From the NCBI GenBank assembly GCA_017961325.1, contig JAGCXM010000043.1, positions 1-57,698 of the forward strand: a stretch of 57,698 nucleotides of DNA, in the 5' to 3' direction. Source of the DNA: a bacterium. GTDB lineage: Bacteria > UBP6 > UBA1177. Positions 34,829-43,042 of this stretch are shown here, one piece after another (the first letter of the stretch is position 1; the number at the start of each line of letters is the position of its first letter). The translations under genes were made by a program, and so were the position numbers. The notes below the pieces were generated by a model. It was not told where the DNA came from and did not search any database. It worked only from the letters and a program-made list of their open reading frames with translations.

Positions 34829-34956
34829 GAGGCGTCATACCATGGCGTCTCCTGCCCCCTCTGTCTGTGGCACCTCCCGCCCCCTCAGTCTGCTTTGCAG
34901 CCAGCTCCCCTGTTCAGGGATGCCTAAATTGGTAGAGACGTGACCTGAAACGTCTC
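34829..34956. repeat. Compound repeat: two GAGRCGT hairpins flanking a C-rich direct repeat
   Basis: Hairpin 34829-34851 (GAGGCGTC/GGCGTCTC) and hairpin 34935-34956 (GAGACGT/ACGTCTC) resemble each other. Between them are two copies of CTCCYGCCCCCTCWGTCTG (34849-34867, 34874-34892; two differences). Such symmetric ends around a short core look like a small non-autonomous element. Confidence 0.5.
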
Positions 34957-34988
34957 GCGAAATCAGAAAAAAATAGGTCTTCGATGTC

Positions 34989-35010
34989 GGAGCGCGGGCA
35001 GCTTGCCTGC
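34989..35010. repeat. Copy 2 of the GC-rich hairpin repeat
   Basis: Matches the copy at 33065-33086; here it reads GCGGGCAGCTTGCCTGC in the hairpin part. Confidence 0.6.
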
Positions 35011-35011
35011 A

Positions 35012-35048
35012 AGTTTTTCAAGACTCCATTTTGGCATCTTGAAAAACT
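35012..35048. repeat. Perfect 12-bp inverted repeat at the KAP gene 3' end
   Basis: AGTTTTTCAAGA (35012-35023) and TCTTGAAAAACT (35037-35048) flank a 13-nt loop and overlap the KAP stop codon. There is no following T-run on the minus strand, so it is more likely an mRNA 3' stabiliser or an element end than a terminator. Confidence 0.55.
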
Positions 35049-36486
35049 AAGGTAAAATTTTTTGGAAACTAGAGAGTTTATCAATGTTATTCAAAACACC
35101 AGAATAAGAACGCTTTTTCATTTGGTTAATATTGTATGGACGGTATTGAACGCCCTTAAACGAGTAGTCTCTCTTCACTAAATAATACAAATATGTGTAA
35201 ACAATCATAAATATATCTGATTCATCTATAACAATTCCAGTATAGCTACCATCTGGTACGATTTCTTTTTTTTGAAAATTAAACCCACTATTTGCATCCT
35301 TAAATTTCTGCGGCATATCTAATAATTCAAAAACATTTTTGCTATTGAATTTATTATTATTTACGAAAATGTTTTTCCCTTTATATAAACGACAAATAGT
35401 CACAATAAACAGTTCCGTATACATGACTGTGCAATCTAGTTTTTCTTTTTCATTTTTAAAGCAAAGGTCATGAAATATTTGGGCTTCTTTTACTATTTCT
35501 TCCTGCGAACGGATATCTACATCTCGAAACAATTCTTCAATAAATTTTGCGGTTTTATCAACATCAAGTGTCCATAGGGAAGGATCAAAACGAGTATAAA
35601 AATCGGAAAATTTTTCAAGAAATTTAAGTGTGTTTTGACTGCCTTTATCCAAATACATCTCAAATTGAATAAATTTCTTCAAATATCTCTTAGCATTGTC
35701 TTCTCCAAATATTGATCCCACAGTATGTTTCAAACTATCTTTATCAACTGCAATAATAGTTACCATGTTAGGCACACCTTCCGAGACATGATGCAGACGT
35801 TCCAAAACCTTTATTGCATACTCTGGGAGACATCGATCTAATTCATCAACACAAAATACGATAGTTTTACCTTTCAACAAATCTACAAATGCTTTTTTTA
35901 GCTTTTCCAATGTATCTTTAAGCTCAAAATTAGTATCATATGATTTCTCATTGATACTTGTAGCAGCATCAAAACTATCCATAATGCCGTTAATTGCCTC
36001 AAATCCTTTTTCTAAGTTTAATCCCGTTTTATACTCCACATAGTGCACACCAGCTGACAAGGCTACTTTTCCTAGTTGTCTTGCTATGGTTACAATTTTT
36101 TCCTTCTTCTTTGGGGATACCTTTTTTGTTTTTTTCAAAAAATCAAGGAGTGTAGATATTATCGCAACCAAAGGTTCTTCATAATAGTCATATTGCCAGC
36201 AATTATACGGAATTACTAAGAATTTTTTATTCTCATCATTTTCAAGTCGTTCTTCTATTTTCTTCAAAACAAAGGTCTTGCCACATCCCCACTCACCATT
36301 TATGGCAAAAGTCATATTTCCATTATTATCCGCAATCTTATTTACTATTTCGATAACATGGTTTATAAATTCATCTCTATCGAGAATGTCTATTTTTTCT
36401 CTACATCGCAAATCACCATCCATTGTTTTGCCAAGCTTTACATGTTTTTCTTGAACATCACTTTTTAACGAACATTCCTTTTCCAT
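35047..36486 (-). CDS. KAP-family P-loop NTPase
   Basis: A 479-residue ATPase. Walker A is INGEWGCGKT (G64-T71), preceded by LDRDEFINHVIEIVNKI. The KAP-type Walker B is FCVDELDRCLPEYAIKVLERLHH (about 228-250). Many KAP NTPases have membrane helices inserted in the P-loop domain; none is evident here. KAP proteins such as PifA cause phage exclusion, and others anchor signalling complexes. The frame extends to 36519, but the ATG at 36486 follows GAGGTC and has its own promoter. Base composition is more AT-rich than the core genes, pointing to transfer. Partner: the helicase gene 260 bp upstream. Confidence 0.85.
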   Translation of the reverse strand: MEKECSLKSDVQEKHVKLGKTMDGDLRCREKIDILDRDEFINHVIEIVNKIADNNGNMTFAINGEWGCGKTFVLKKIEERLENDENKKFLVIPYNCWQYDYYEEPLVAIISTLLDFLKKTKKVSPKKKEKIVTIARQLGKVALSAGVHYVEYKTGLNLEKGFEAINGIMDSFDAATSINEKSYDTNFELKDTLEKLKKAFVDLLKGKTIVFCVDELDRCLPEYAIKVLERLHHVSEGVPNMVTIIAVDKDSLKHTVGSIFGEDNAKRYLKKFIQFEMYLDKGSQNTLKFLEKFSDFYTRFDPSLWTLDVDKTAKFIEELFRDVDIRSQEEIVKEAQIFHDLCFKNEKEKLDCTVMYTELFIVTICRLYKGKNIFVNNNKFNSKNVFELLDMPQKFKDANSGFNFQKKEIVPDGSYTGIVIDESDIFMIVYTYLYYLVKRDYSFKGVQYRPYNINQMKKRSYSGVLNNIDKLSSFQKILP

Positions 36487-36529
36487 TTTGACCTCACAGA
36501 AAAAATTGGTAAAAAACAAATCGAATATC

Positions 36530-36557
36530 TATATAAAGACGAACCTTAAATCGTCAA
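36530..36557 (-). promoter_or_regulatory. Promoter of the KAP gene
   Basis: On the minus strand TTGACG (36552-36557) and TATATA (36530-36535) are spaced by 16 bp, about 44 bp before the start. The KAP gene can therefore be expressed apart from the helicase gene. Confidence 0.65.
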
Positions 36558-36745
36558 GCCCTAAAAATAAGAAAATTCACAAAATCAAGTAAAGAATGAT
36601 AAAGATTTCTTTACTTTCACATTATTTTCTTAACAAAAAAACACAGAGCTTTTTGCTGGCAACTCTTATTATTATCAAGCACTTAAAGTGTTATGAAGAT
36701 TGTTTTTTGAGCTATATTATTTTTTCTGAATTTTCCAATAGTCTT

Positions 36746-39559
36746 CTATAGAGAGTCAATAAATTCATCAAGAGACATCTTTTTTTTCACATTTTTTTCT
36801 TCAGGCTGCTTTGCTTTAGTTTGCTCATATACATTTTGCTGTTTTTGCCTGTTTTCATCAAATGGGATCTTGCAGCAATCCGGCTTTATTTCTTCAACAA
36901 AAACAGACGGTCTTTCCTCCTGCATTAAAATATATACTACAGATTTGGTCCTTGTAAGCGCAACATAAAATAAACGTCTTTCTTCTGCATACTGAAAATC
37001 TTCAGGTGCTCCGAGAAGCAGATTGATTATCGGGTCGTCTATGGTTTTGTTCGGAATATTGCCAGCGTTGACCAATACCACAAAATCGCTTTCCAAACCT
37101 TTTGAAGAATGAATGGTTGTACATGATATTTTTAAATTCGGGAAAGCGCGCTTTGTTTTAGACTGAAACTCTTTGTTGATGTCGTTATTTGTTCTTCCAA
37201 GTATCAAAACTTCGGCCGAACGATTAATCGCAGAAATTTCGTTAAGAGCCTTTTCCAATGCACCGGAACTATTTTCTTCTCCTTTATAAGTTATGATTCT
37301 GACGGGATCTTTCTGATTTTTATCTGATTTTATCTGCTTTTTAAACTGTCTCGGGTTCTTTGTTATAAAATTTGCTGCTATCTTTTGTAAGTCTGCGGAA
37401 TTTCTGTGAGTTTTAGTTATGTAATTAACTGTGGCATCCAAGAAGGTTTTGTTTTTGAAATCCAAGAAGATATTTATGTCGGAGCCGCTGAATCTGTATA
37501 TTGACTGCCAGTCATCACCAACAACCATCAGTTTTGAATTTCCGTGTTCCGCCAGTTTTTTCAAAAAATTGAATCTGCTCTGGGAAATATCCTGAAATTC
37601 ATCAATAAGAATGTATTTGTAACAATATTTGGTCTTGAACTTTGGCGTATCCAGCAAATCTGTTGACTGCAGGATCATGTCATCGAAGTCGATTTTATCA
37701 TTTTCTTTGAGAGAAGTGATATAGCAATCATAAATTTCTTTGGATATTTCGAGGAAAATCTTTGTTCTCTCCCTTTCATAACCGGTCAAACCGTCTCCTA
37801 ACGACGCAAACTGGGAATTGTCTCTGTATTTTGATTTATAAATAGCTAAAAATGTTTCCAGAACATCAATAAATTTTGAAAAATCCTTGCCTTCATATAA
37901 ATCGTGGACAGTTTCTTTGATCTGTTTCGTAGTCAACGGCTTTAATTTGACCCCGTTCTCCTCCAACCTCTTTTTTAAATTTGTGAAAATCTTTCCGTTG
38001 GAAAATTCGGAAGAATATGTCTCTATACAAACAGTGTTGTACTTTTTGTGCGTCTCTCTTTTCCAGTCTATGCTTTCAAGATACTTCTGTTCTTCATCAT
38101 ATGAATATTGACGTGCTCTCCCGTTTTTATCAATCCCGTAATGTTCTATATAAATTTTATATTCCGGCAGATAAAAATCAGGGCAGTACTGGCGTTTGTC
38201 AAGCGTTGCCGTATTGATTTTATAAGGTTTTTCATACTCATATTCTATACCGTTCACAAACAGATAATTGGCAATTACCAGCTCTTCTACACTTTTGACA
38301 TACTCTTTCCTGGCTGTCACATTATACTTTAAATCAGTGTTGAGGTTTCTAAGAGCTTCTTTCAAGGTTCTGTATGGTTTTTGAGACATCCAGTCTTTTG
38401 GATCTTCTTCAAGTTCATTTCTCCGAAAATCAAGTGTTGTCGAGTGAAGATAGCGTGAAAAATATTTAAAAATCTTTTTTGTAAAATTGGTATCGTTAGA
38501 AGAGAACTTTTCGTCAAAAAAGGCTTTTATGTGAGACTTTATCTGATCTTCTACGGCTTTTTTTCTGCCAAGATGTTCGCTCAGAATTTTCAGTCCAAAA
38601 GAGTGGAATGTTTCAGCCTTCATATCGACAGGAATCTTTGCCACTTTTAGGCTTATATCATCAGCCGACTTTCTGGAATAAGACATCAGCAGGATTTCGT
38701 CTTCTTTTGCCATATTATTTTCCAACAGATATTGGATTTTTCCGCATATAGTCAGTGTTTTTCCGGATCCGGCACCTGCAACAACCAAATTATGTCTGGA
38801 ATCGCACAAAATCGCTTTTCTCTGCTCGTTATCCATTGAATAGCCGCATATCCTGCTGAAAATAGGATCATTTAGGTGTTTTGTTATAAAATCTTCATTA
38901 TGCTTCCTGATTTTTTCCTGAAGTAAATTTGATGCCTTTTTACTATTTCCGCCTTCATGATCAATTGCATCCAATTCTTCCCTTAAATCATCAAAAAAAG
39001 AATCGTTTGGTGCAAAATACACATCAGGAAAAGGTTGGGAAATATATTCTTCAAAATCATTGATGCTGTCGAAAAAACAGTCGTAATAAAAATCCGCAAT
39101 TCTTTGAGGCTTTAAATTTTCTACAGAAGCAATTCCTGATTTTTTTTCACTAATTTTATTGTTGTGGTCATTTATTTTGTTAAAAAGCTGGCTCCTATTT
39201 ATGGATGCCAGTTTTTGATCATACACATTTATTTCATTAATTATGCGCAGCAAATCTTTAACAACCGAATTACAGGGGAACATATATCTGCTTGGGAAAG
39301 GGCGTGAGGCAGCTACTTGAAACTTATTGTTCAAAGAAATCAATTTATCATTTTCAGTCTTGTGTTTTTCCTCCTTATTACTTGATTCGTTGTTATAATT
39401 GCTTTTCTTGTTCTTTCTTGAAAGCTTGAATATGATTATTAGCAATAAAACAACTATCCAAAATATTCCATGGAACACCTGTTCGCAATTCAGTTTTTTT
39501 GATCCTACGATAAATATTCTTATTATATTAGCAATGGCTAATATCGCAATTGCCCACAT
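36746..39559 (-). CDS. Membrane-anchored UvrD/helicase IV-like SF1 helicase with nuclease-like insert
   Basis: A 937-residue protein. Two membrane helices (about 2-19 and 30-46) are followed by a charged linker and a helicase IV-like SF1A core: P-loop AGAGSGKT near 260, DEFQDIS near 650, GDDWQSIYRFSGSDIN (about 673-688), HSSKGLESDFVVL (about 798) and YVALTRTK. Between domains 1A and 1B (about 425-510) lies an insert with VEELVIANYLFVNGIEYEYE and CPDFYLPEYKIYIEHYG, like a PD-(D/E)XK nuclease (Glu, Asp, Glu; the Lys is not obvious). Helicase IV itself is soluble; the anchor is unusual. Three AAAGATT heptamers abut the start and no good ribosome site is seen. Confidence 0.82.
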   Translation of the reverse strand: MWAIAILAIANIIRIFIVGSKKLNCEQVFHGIFWIVVLLLIIIFKLSRKNKKSNYNNESSNKEEKHKTENDKLISLNNKFQVAASRPFPSRYMFPCNSVVKDLLRIINEINVYDQKLASINRSQLFNKINDHNNKISEKKSGIASVENLKPQRIADFYYDCFFDSINDFEEYISQPFPDVYFAPNDSFFDDLREELDAIDHEGGNSKKASNLLQEKIRKHNEDFITKHLNDPIFSRICGYSMDNEQRKAILCDSRHNLVVAGAGSGKTLTICGKIQYLLENNMAKEDEILLMSYSRKSADDISLKVAKIPVDMKAETFHSFGLKILSEHLGRKKAVEDQIKSHIKAFFDEKFSSNDTNFTKKIFKYFSRYLHSTTLDFRRNELEEDPKDWMSQKPYRTLKEALRNLNTDLKYNVTARKEYVKSVEELVIANYLFVNGIEYEYEKPYKINTATLDKRQYCPDFYLPEYKIYIEHYGIDKNGRARQYSYDEEQKYLESIDWKRETHKKYNTVCIETYSSEFSNGKIFTNLKKRLEENGVKLKPLTTKQIKETVHDLYEGKDFSKFIDVLETFLAIYKSKYRDNSQFASLGDGLTGYERERTKIFLEISKEIYDCYITSLKENDKIDFDDMILQSTDLLDTPKFKTKYCYKYILIDEFQDISQSRFNFLKKLAEHGNSKLMVVGDDWQSIYRFSGSDINIFLDFKNKTFLDATVNYITKTHRNSADLQKIAANFITKNPRQFKKQIKSDKNQKDPVRIITYKGEENSSGALEKALNEISAINRSAEVLILGRTNNDINKEFQSKTKRAFPNLKISCTTIHSSKGLESDFVVLVNAGNIPNKTIDDPIINLLLGAPEDFQYAEERRLFYVALTRTKSVVYILMQEERPSVFVEEIKPDCCKIPFDENRQKQQNVYEQTKAKQPEEKNVKKKMSLDEFIDSL

Positions 39560-39631
39560 ATCTTTAATCTTTAATCTTTACTTCTTACCTTCAACAGCAG
39601 TAAAACTCTCAGTATGATATATACCTAACAA

Positions 39632-39652
39632 CTCAGGCACATAGCGCCTGAG
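39632..39652. repeat. Perfect 7-bp inverted repeat upstream of the helicase gene
   Basis: CTCAGGC and GCCTGAG flank a 7-nt loop, about 75 bp before the helicase start. It could be an operator. Confidence 0.45.
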
Positions 39653-39851
39653 ATGAAATTTTCTTGTCGAAAACATCATTCGGATACCACTTTTCCCCAA
39701 CACCCCGCAATTAAGCCCGATACGCTCAAATAATCAACAAAAATCTTTGATTTTTTTTCGGTTTTTGGTCTGAGAATGAGGAAATGCGAGTGACGCTTAT
39801 ATTGCGCCACTGAGCAAAAACGTTAATTTTTAATTTAGAATCAAAATATAT

Positions 39852-39879
39852 TTGATAATTTTTCAAATTTAATCATAAT
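39852..39879 (+). promoter_or_regulatory. Possible promoter of the ORF6N gene
   Basis: TTGATA (39852-39857) and CATAAT (39874-39879) are spaced by 16 bp, 35 bp before the ATG. Confidence 0.45.
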
Positions 39880-39913
39880 ATTGATGTAAAAAATTTGTTT
39901 TTGATGTTTGGAT

Positions 39914-40825
39914 ATGGAAAACGAGATAGTAATTCACAACGAAAATCAACCCCAAATCGACATCGAAAGTAAAATCTTAGTCATTCGTGGTCAGCATGTG
40001 ATGATAGACCGCGATCTGGCTGAACTCTACGGGGTGGAAACAAAAGTTTTGAATCAGGCAGTAAAAAGAAACATTGAGCGATTCCCGGAAGATTTTTGTT
40101 TTCAATTAAATAAGACAGAATTTGAAATTTGGAGGTCACAATTTGTGACTTCCAATTCTGACAAAAAAGGATTGCGACGTCCGCCGTATGTTTTCACCGA
40201 ACAAGGAGTTGCAATGCTATCATCAGTTTTAAGAAGCAAAAATGCTGTCGAAATAAACATCCGGATAATGCGTGTTTTTGTCGCTCTGCGCCGCTTTCTC
40301 AAAACAAATGCTCAAGTTTTTCAACGATTGGATTTTATTGAAAAAAGACAGATCGACACAGAACTCCATCTATTGGAATCCGACAGAAAAATTGATGAAC
40401 TTTTCGACAAAATGGACAGATACAAAATCGAGGACAAACAAGGAATCTTCTTCCAAGGTCAGATTTTTGATGCCTACGCAAAATTTGAGTCATTTATTGC
40501 CGAGGCTGAAAACGAGATTGTTCTGATTGACAATTATGTAGATCTTACGGTTCTTGAACGCTTGGCAAAGAAGAAAGACGCTGTAAAAGTTACAATTTTT
40601 ACCTGTCCAAAAACAAAAATCACGTCACTTGATATCCAAAAATTCAACGAACAATATCCGCTGCTTGAGCTGAACCATACAGAAAAGATCCATGACAGAT
40701 TTTTGATTATCGACAATAAAATCCTTTACCACATCGGAGCTTCTCTCAAGGATTTAGGCAAAAAATGCTTCGGATTCGAAATCATGGATTCATCGTGGAT
40801 TCAAGAAATTATGCGGAATTTGTGA
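39914..40825 (+). CDS. ORF6N-domain protein with phospholipase D-like C-terminal region
   Basis: A 303-residue protein. The N-terminal ORF6N domain (about 15-105) has ILVIRGQHVMIDRDLAELYGVETKVLNQAVKRN, FPEDFCFQL and YVFTEQGVAMLSSVLRSKNAV, a KilA-N-related fold typical of phages and mobile elements that probably binds DNA. A helical linker (about 125-165) leads to a region (about 175-303) with a single PLD-like motif KIHDRFLIIDNKILYHIGAS; the canonical HxK is HxR here. The frame starts with a TTG at 39908, but the ATG at 39914 is preferred. It is flanked by AT-rich repeats shared with the neighbouring DUF1016 remnant. Confidence 0.82.
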   Translation: MENEIVIHNENQPQIDIESKILVIRGQHVMIDRDLAELYGVETKVLNQAVKRNIERFPEDFCFQLNKTEFEIWRSQFVTSNSDKKGLRRPPYVFTEQGVAMLSSVLRSKNAVEINIRIMRVFVALRRFLKTNAQVFQRLDFIEKRQIDTELHLLESDRKIDELFDKMDRYKIEDKQGIFFQGQIFDAYAKFESFIAEAENEIVLIDNYVDLTVLERLAKKKDAVKVTIFTCPKTKITSLDIQKFNEQYPLLELNHTEKIHDRFLIIDNKILYHIGASLKDLGKKCFGFEIMDSSWIQEIMRNL

Positions 40826-40916
40826 GATATTAGGCAATGTTGAGTAGAAAAATAATGAAATGCGATTGGTGATTGCGTTGTGACGCAAAGTTAAGACTAT
40901 AATTTTTAATTTAAAA

Positions 40917-41013
40917 TCAAAATATGTTGATATTACCTTTTAATTTGATCGCTATAGCGATGTTGGAGATTGCTAACTGAGCCTGGGAACGAGATGGTAT
41001 TTTGCGTCGAAAA
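40917..41013. repeat. 97-bp direct repeat, copy 1 (with 14-nt palindrome)
   Basis: About 85 of 97 positions match the copy at 41880-41976. It contains the perfect palindrome ATCGCTATAGCGAT (40948-40961) and a conserved tail CCTGGGAACGAG. The repeat starts just after the ORF6N gene and ends next to the 3' end of the broken DUF1016 gene. Confidence 0.85.
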
Positions 41014-41017
41014 GCAT

Positions 41018-41802
41018 TTATTTATTTCCATTTTCATCATGCTGTAGTTTGAAAATTTCTTTCTGATGTTCTATTTCTGCCTTTAACTGTTCTTCGGTAG
41101 GCATACAAGTCATAAGTTTTGTGGCAAAAAGACGATCGCTTTCTCTAAGAACCGAGTATTTTGCAATAGCCTCGTCCGTTTCAGAACAAAGCAGAACCCC
41201 GATTGTCGGATTATCGCCGTCAGTCCTTTTCAACTCATCGTACATTCGAACATACATATCCATTTGGCCGACATCCTGATGCCTGATTTTGCCAGCCTTC
41301 AAGTCTATAAGGACATAGCATTTTAAGATAATGTCCTGACACTCCACATTTCTTTCGATGCCGCTTCAATATACCAACGGCAGGCGGTTTCATCCGCGAC
41401 GCGTAAAACCGCAAGGTAGTGTGTCCATGTCAAATTTGGAAATCGCGTTTTCCAAATCTCTGATTCCGGGAAAATCACGTAAAATTTTCTGAATTGCCTC
41501 AGATATCGTGCGGAAAATCCAGTGCCGTATTCTTTAGTAAGCTCTTCCGAAAGCAATTCTATCAAATGAGCACCGTACGCAGCGCGAGTTTTTCCTTTCT
41601 GCTCCTGTTCTATGATTCGCCTTCCGATGTTCCAATATGTTTGAATCATAACGGCAGAAACTGCGCTGTATGCTGACTTTCTGCCTTCATTTATTATCTT
41701 CTTTATATCATTTACAAAGACTGTTTCAGATTTAATGAGATTCTCATTTCCTTGTTGCCTTGCTATTTTCTTATTCATTGCTTTGTTCTGATTTTCCGAC
41801 AT
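41018..41802 (-). pseudogene. DUF1016 nuclease gene broken by a central deletion and frameshift
   Basis: The N-terminal part (41323-41802; ATG at 41802 after GGAGTGAAAC) encodes the DUF1016 helical domain with QTYWNIGRRIIEQEQKGK and YGTGFSARYLRQFRKFY. The C-terminal part in another frame (41018 to about 41347) encodes only the end of the nuclease, CYVLIDLKAGKIRHQDVGQ. Compared with the intact copy at 33211-34227, roughly 110-130 residues are missing at the join, including the first catalytic Asp region. It should not make an active nuclease, though the N-terminal domain might still be produced. The 97-bp repeats flank it exactly. Confidence 0.85.
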
Positions 41803-41879
41803 GTTTCACTCCTAAAAACAGAAAACCCGAACACTGTAATAAATATTTATAATAATTGAGGAAAATTTGTATTTTCAAA

Positions 41880-41976
41880 TCAAAATATGTTGATATTGCT
41901 TTTTAATTTAATCGCTATAGCGATGTTGGAGGTTGGGAACTGAACCTGGGAACGAGGTGTTTATTTGTGTCGAAAA
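41880..41976. repeat. 97-bp direct repeat, copy 2 (with 14-nt palindrome)
   Basis: Pairs with 40917-41013, offset 963 bp. The palindrome ATCGCTATAGCGAT is at 41911-41924 and is unchanged, although the flanks differ at about 12 positions, suggesting it is functionally constrained. Confidence 0.85.
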
Positions 41977-42020
41977 AACGAAGAAAAGGATGGTCCCGTG
42001 CACAGCAGCCCGCCCGCGCA

Positions 42021-42068
42021 TTTCGACTGCGCTCAATGACCGGTGCTCGGTTGCTGAGCGGAGTCAAA
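42021..42068. repeat. REP-like long imperfect hairpin
   Basis: Arms 42021-42042 (TTTCGACTGCGCTCA...ACCG) and 42048-42068 (CGGTTGCTGAGCGGAGTCAAA) pair almost fully around a 5-nt loop. It is related to the hairpin at 34395-34421. The rest of the 41803-42149 gap is the 97-bp repeat and AT-rich DNA with no gene. Confidence 0.65.
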
Positions 42069-42149
42069 GCACAAAAATTTGCCTTTAAACCGCTCAACTC
42101 TAAAATAGCGCGTTTTGTCACTTTTAATAACTTTTTTAAGGAGAAAGAA

Positions 42150-43022
42150 ATGAAAAGATTTTTGGTTTTAACAGTTGTTTTTGCGGCAATTTTTCTGATG
42201 GTTTCCTGCGGTGGCAGCGATAACGGCAATGATGGCGGAGACTCAGGCGTTGATACAGGTGATTCAGGCAGCGAGGGCGGAGACACTGGCGCAGATACCG
42301 GTGATTCAGGCAGCGAAAGCGGCGACACAGGCGCTGATACCGGCGATTCCGGCAGCGAAGGCGGAGACACTGGCACTGATACCGGCAATGAAGACGATGA
42401 TACAAATTCTTTCGAATGTGATATGCCGGGGGACTACACCTGCAAAGACGGAAACTCCTATGTCTGCCAGCTCCTTCCGACCGGCGATATGATCTGGAGC
42501 TTCAACGAAGAGTGCGCTGACGGCTGCGATTCCGAAACAGGCGCTTGCAATGCGGGACTCAGAGACTGCAGCGAGTCGCATCTCGAACTCTGCACAGACG
42601 AGGAAACAGGTCTTATGTGGTCAAAAAAGTCAGACTATAAAAACTGGACAGACGCAAACCAGTACTGCGAAGATCTTGAAGAACTCGGCTTTGACGACTG
42701 GAGACTTCCGACTATCGACGAACTCAGGACACTTATTCTCGAGTGCGAAGGAACTGTTACCGGTGGAGCTTGCCAGATCAGCGAGGAAGCCGGTATTCTC
42801 AGCAATGAATCGTGGACGGATGACTGTTACTGCGAAGAGAGTTCCATGGGAATCTACACCAAATTCGGCACGGAAGACTGGTATGATTATCTCTGGTCTT
42901 CTTCATCTGTCTCAGACCTTAGTGACAGTTACTGGGCTCTGGACACCTCTGAGGGAAAAATCACTGCGACCCAGAATGAAGACTCGATGACCGAAGCACG
43001 CTGCGTAAGACTCGCAGAATAA
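42150..43022 (+). CDS. DUF1566 lipoprotein with tandem Gly/Asp/Ser repeats
   Basis: A 290-residue lipoprotein: lipobox LMVSC (Cys20), a linker of three perfect-length 14-residue repeats (DSGSEGGDTGADTG type, about 38-79), a small Cys-containing domain (about 88-140, DYTCKDGNSYVCQ), and one DUF1566 domain (about 150-290) with TGLMWSKKSDYKNWTDANQYC, DWRLPTIDELRTLI and the ending ARCVRLAE. The frame is open from 41967, but the ATG at 42150 after AAGGAGAAAGAA starts the signal peptide. Likely displayed at the cell surface. Stand-alone gene. Confidence 0.85.
   Translation: MKRFLVLTVVFAAIFLMVSCGGSDNGNDGGDSGVDTGDSGSEGGDTGADTGDSGSESGDTGADTGDSGSEGGDTGTDTGNEDDDTNSFECDMPGDYTCKDGNSYVCQLLPTGDMIWSFNEECADGCDSETGACNAGLRDCSESHLELCTDEETGLMWSKKSDYKNWTDANQYCEDLEELGFDDWRLPTIDELRTLILECEGTVTGGACQISEEAGILSNESWTDDCYCEESSMGIYTKFGTEDWYDYLWSSSSVSDLSDSYWALDTSEGKITATQNEDSMTEARCVRLAE
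42261..42386 (+). repeat. Three 42-bp in-frame tandem repeats
   Basis: Units at 42261-42302, 42303-42344 and 42345-42386 each encode 14 residues. Near-identity makes copy-number change by slippage or recombination likely, without breaking the frame. Confidence 0.85.
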
Positions 43023-43042
43023 GATCCAGTTTCAATTAGATT

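Larger units (their letters stand above)
34228..35046. other. Gene-free 0.8-kb gap with a mosaic of small repeats
   Basis: No convincing gene is seen. From left to right it holds the DUF1016 promoter, a REP-like hairpin (34395-34421), a minus-strand terminator (34684-34712), two GAGRCGT hairpins (34829-34851, 34935-34956) around a 19-bp direct repeat of period 25 (34849-34892), a GC-rich hairpin repeat (34989-35010), and a 12-bp inverted repeat at the 3' end of the KAP gene (35012-35048). Confidence 0.7.
39560..39913. other. 354-bp divergent gap between helicase and ORF6N genes
   Basis: No gene is seen. It contains three tandem TTTAATC/AAAGATT heptamers (39561-39579), a perfect inverted repeat CTCAGGC/GCCTGAG with a 7-nt loop (39632-39652), and a partial copy of the AT-rich repeat seen again at 40.9 and 41.9 kb (about 39826-39860). 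The ORF6N promoter is at 39852-39879. Confidence 0.6.

Noticed and set aside
34300-34830. A tRNA or structured RNA gene
   Set aside because: Reading the gap showed hairpins but no cloverleaf, no T-loop GGTTCRA in context and no CCA-type end. A covariance-model search would be decisive and could not be run.
35012-35048. Intrinsic terminator for the KAP gene
   Set aside because: The 12-bp stem is perfect but lacks a following T-run on the minus strand. The hairpin at 34684-34712, with eight T residues, is the better terminator.
41967-42149. N-terminal extension of the 42.1-kb lipoprotein
   Set aside because: The upstream open frame covers the 97-bp repeat tail and a REP-like hairpin, while the ATG at 42150 has a strong ribosome site and begins a perfect lipoprotein signal.
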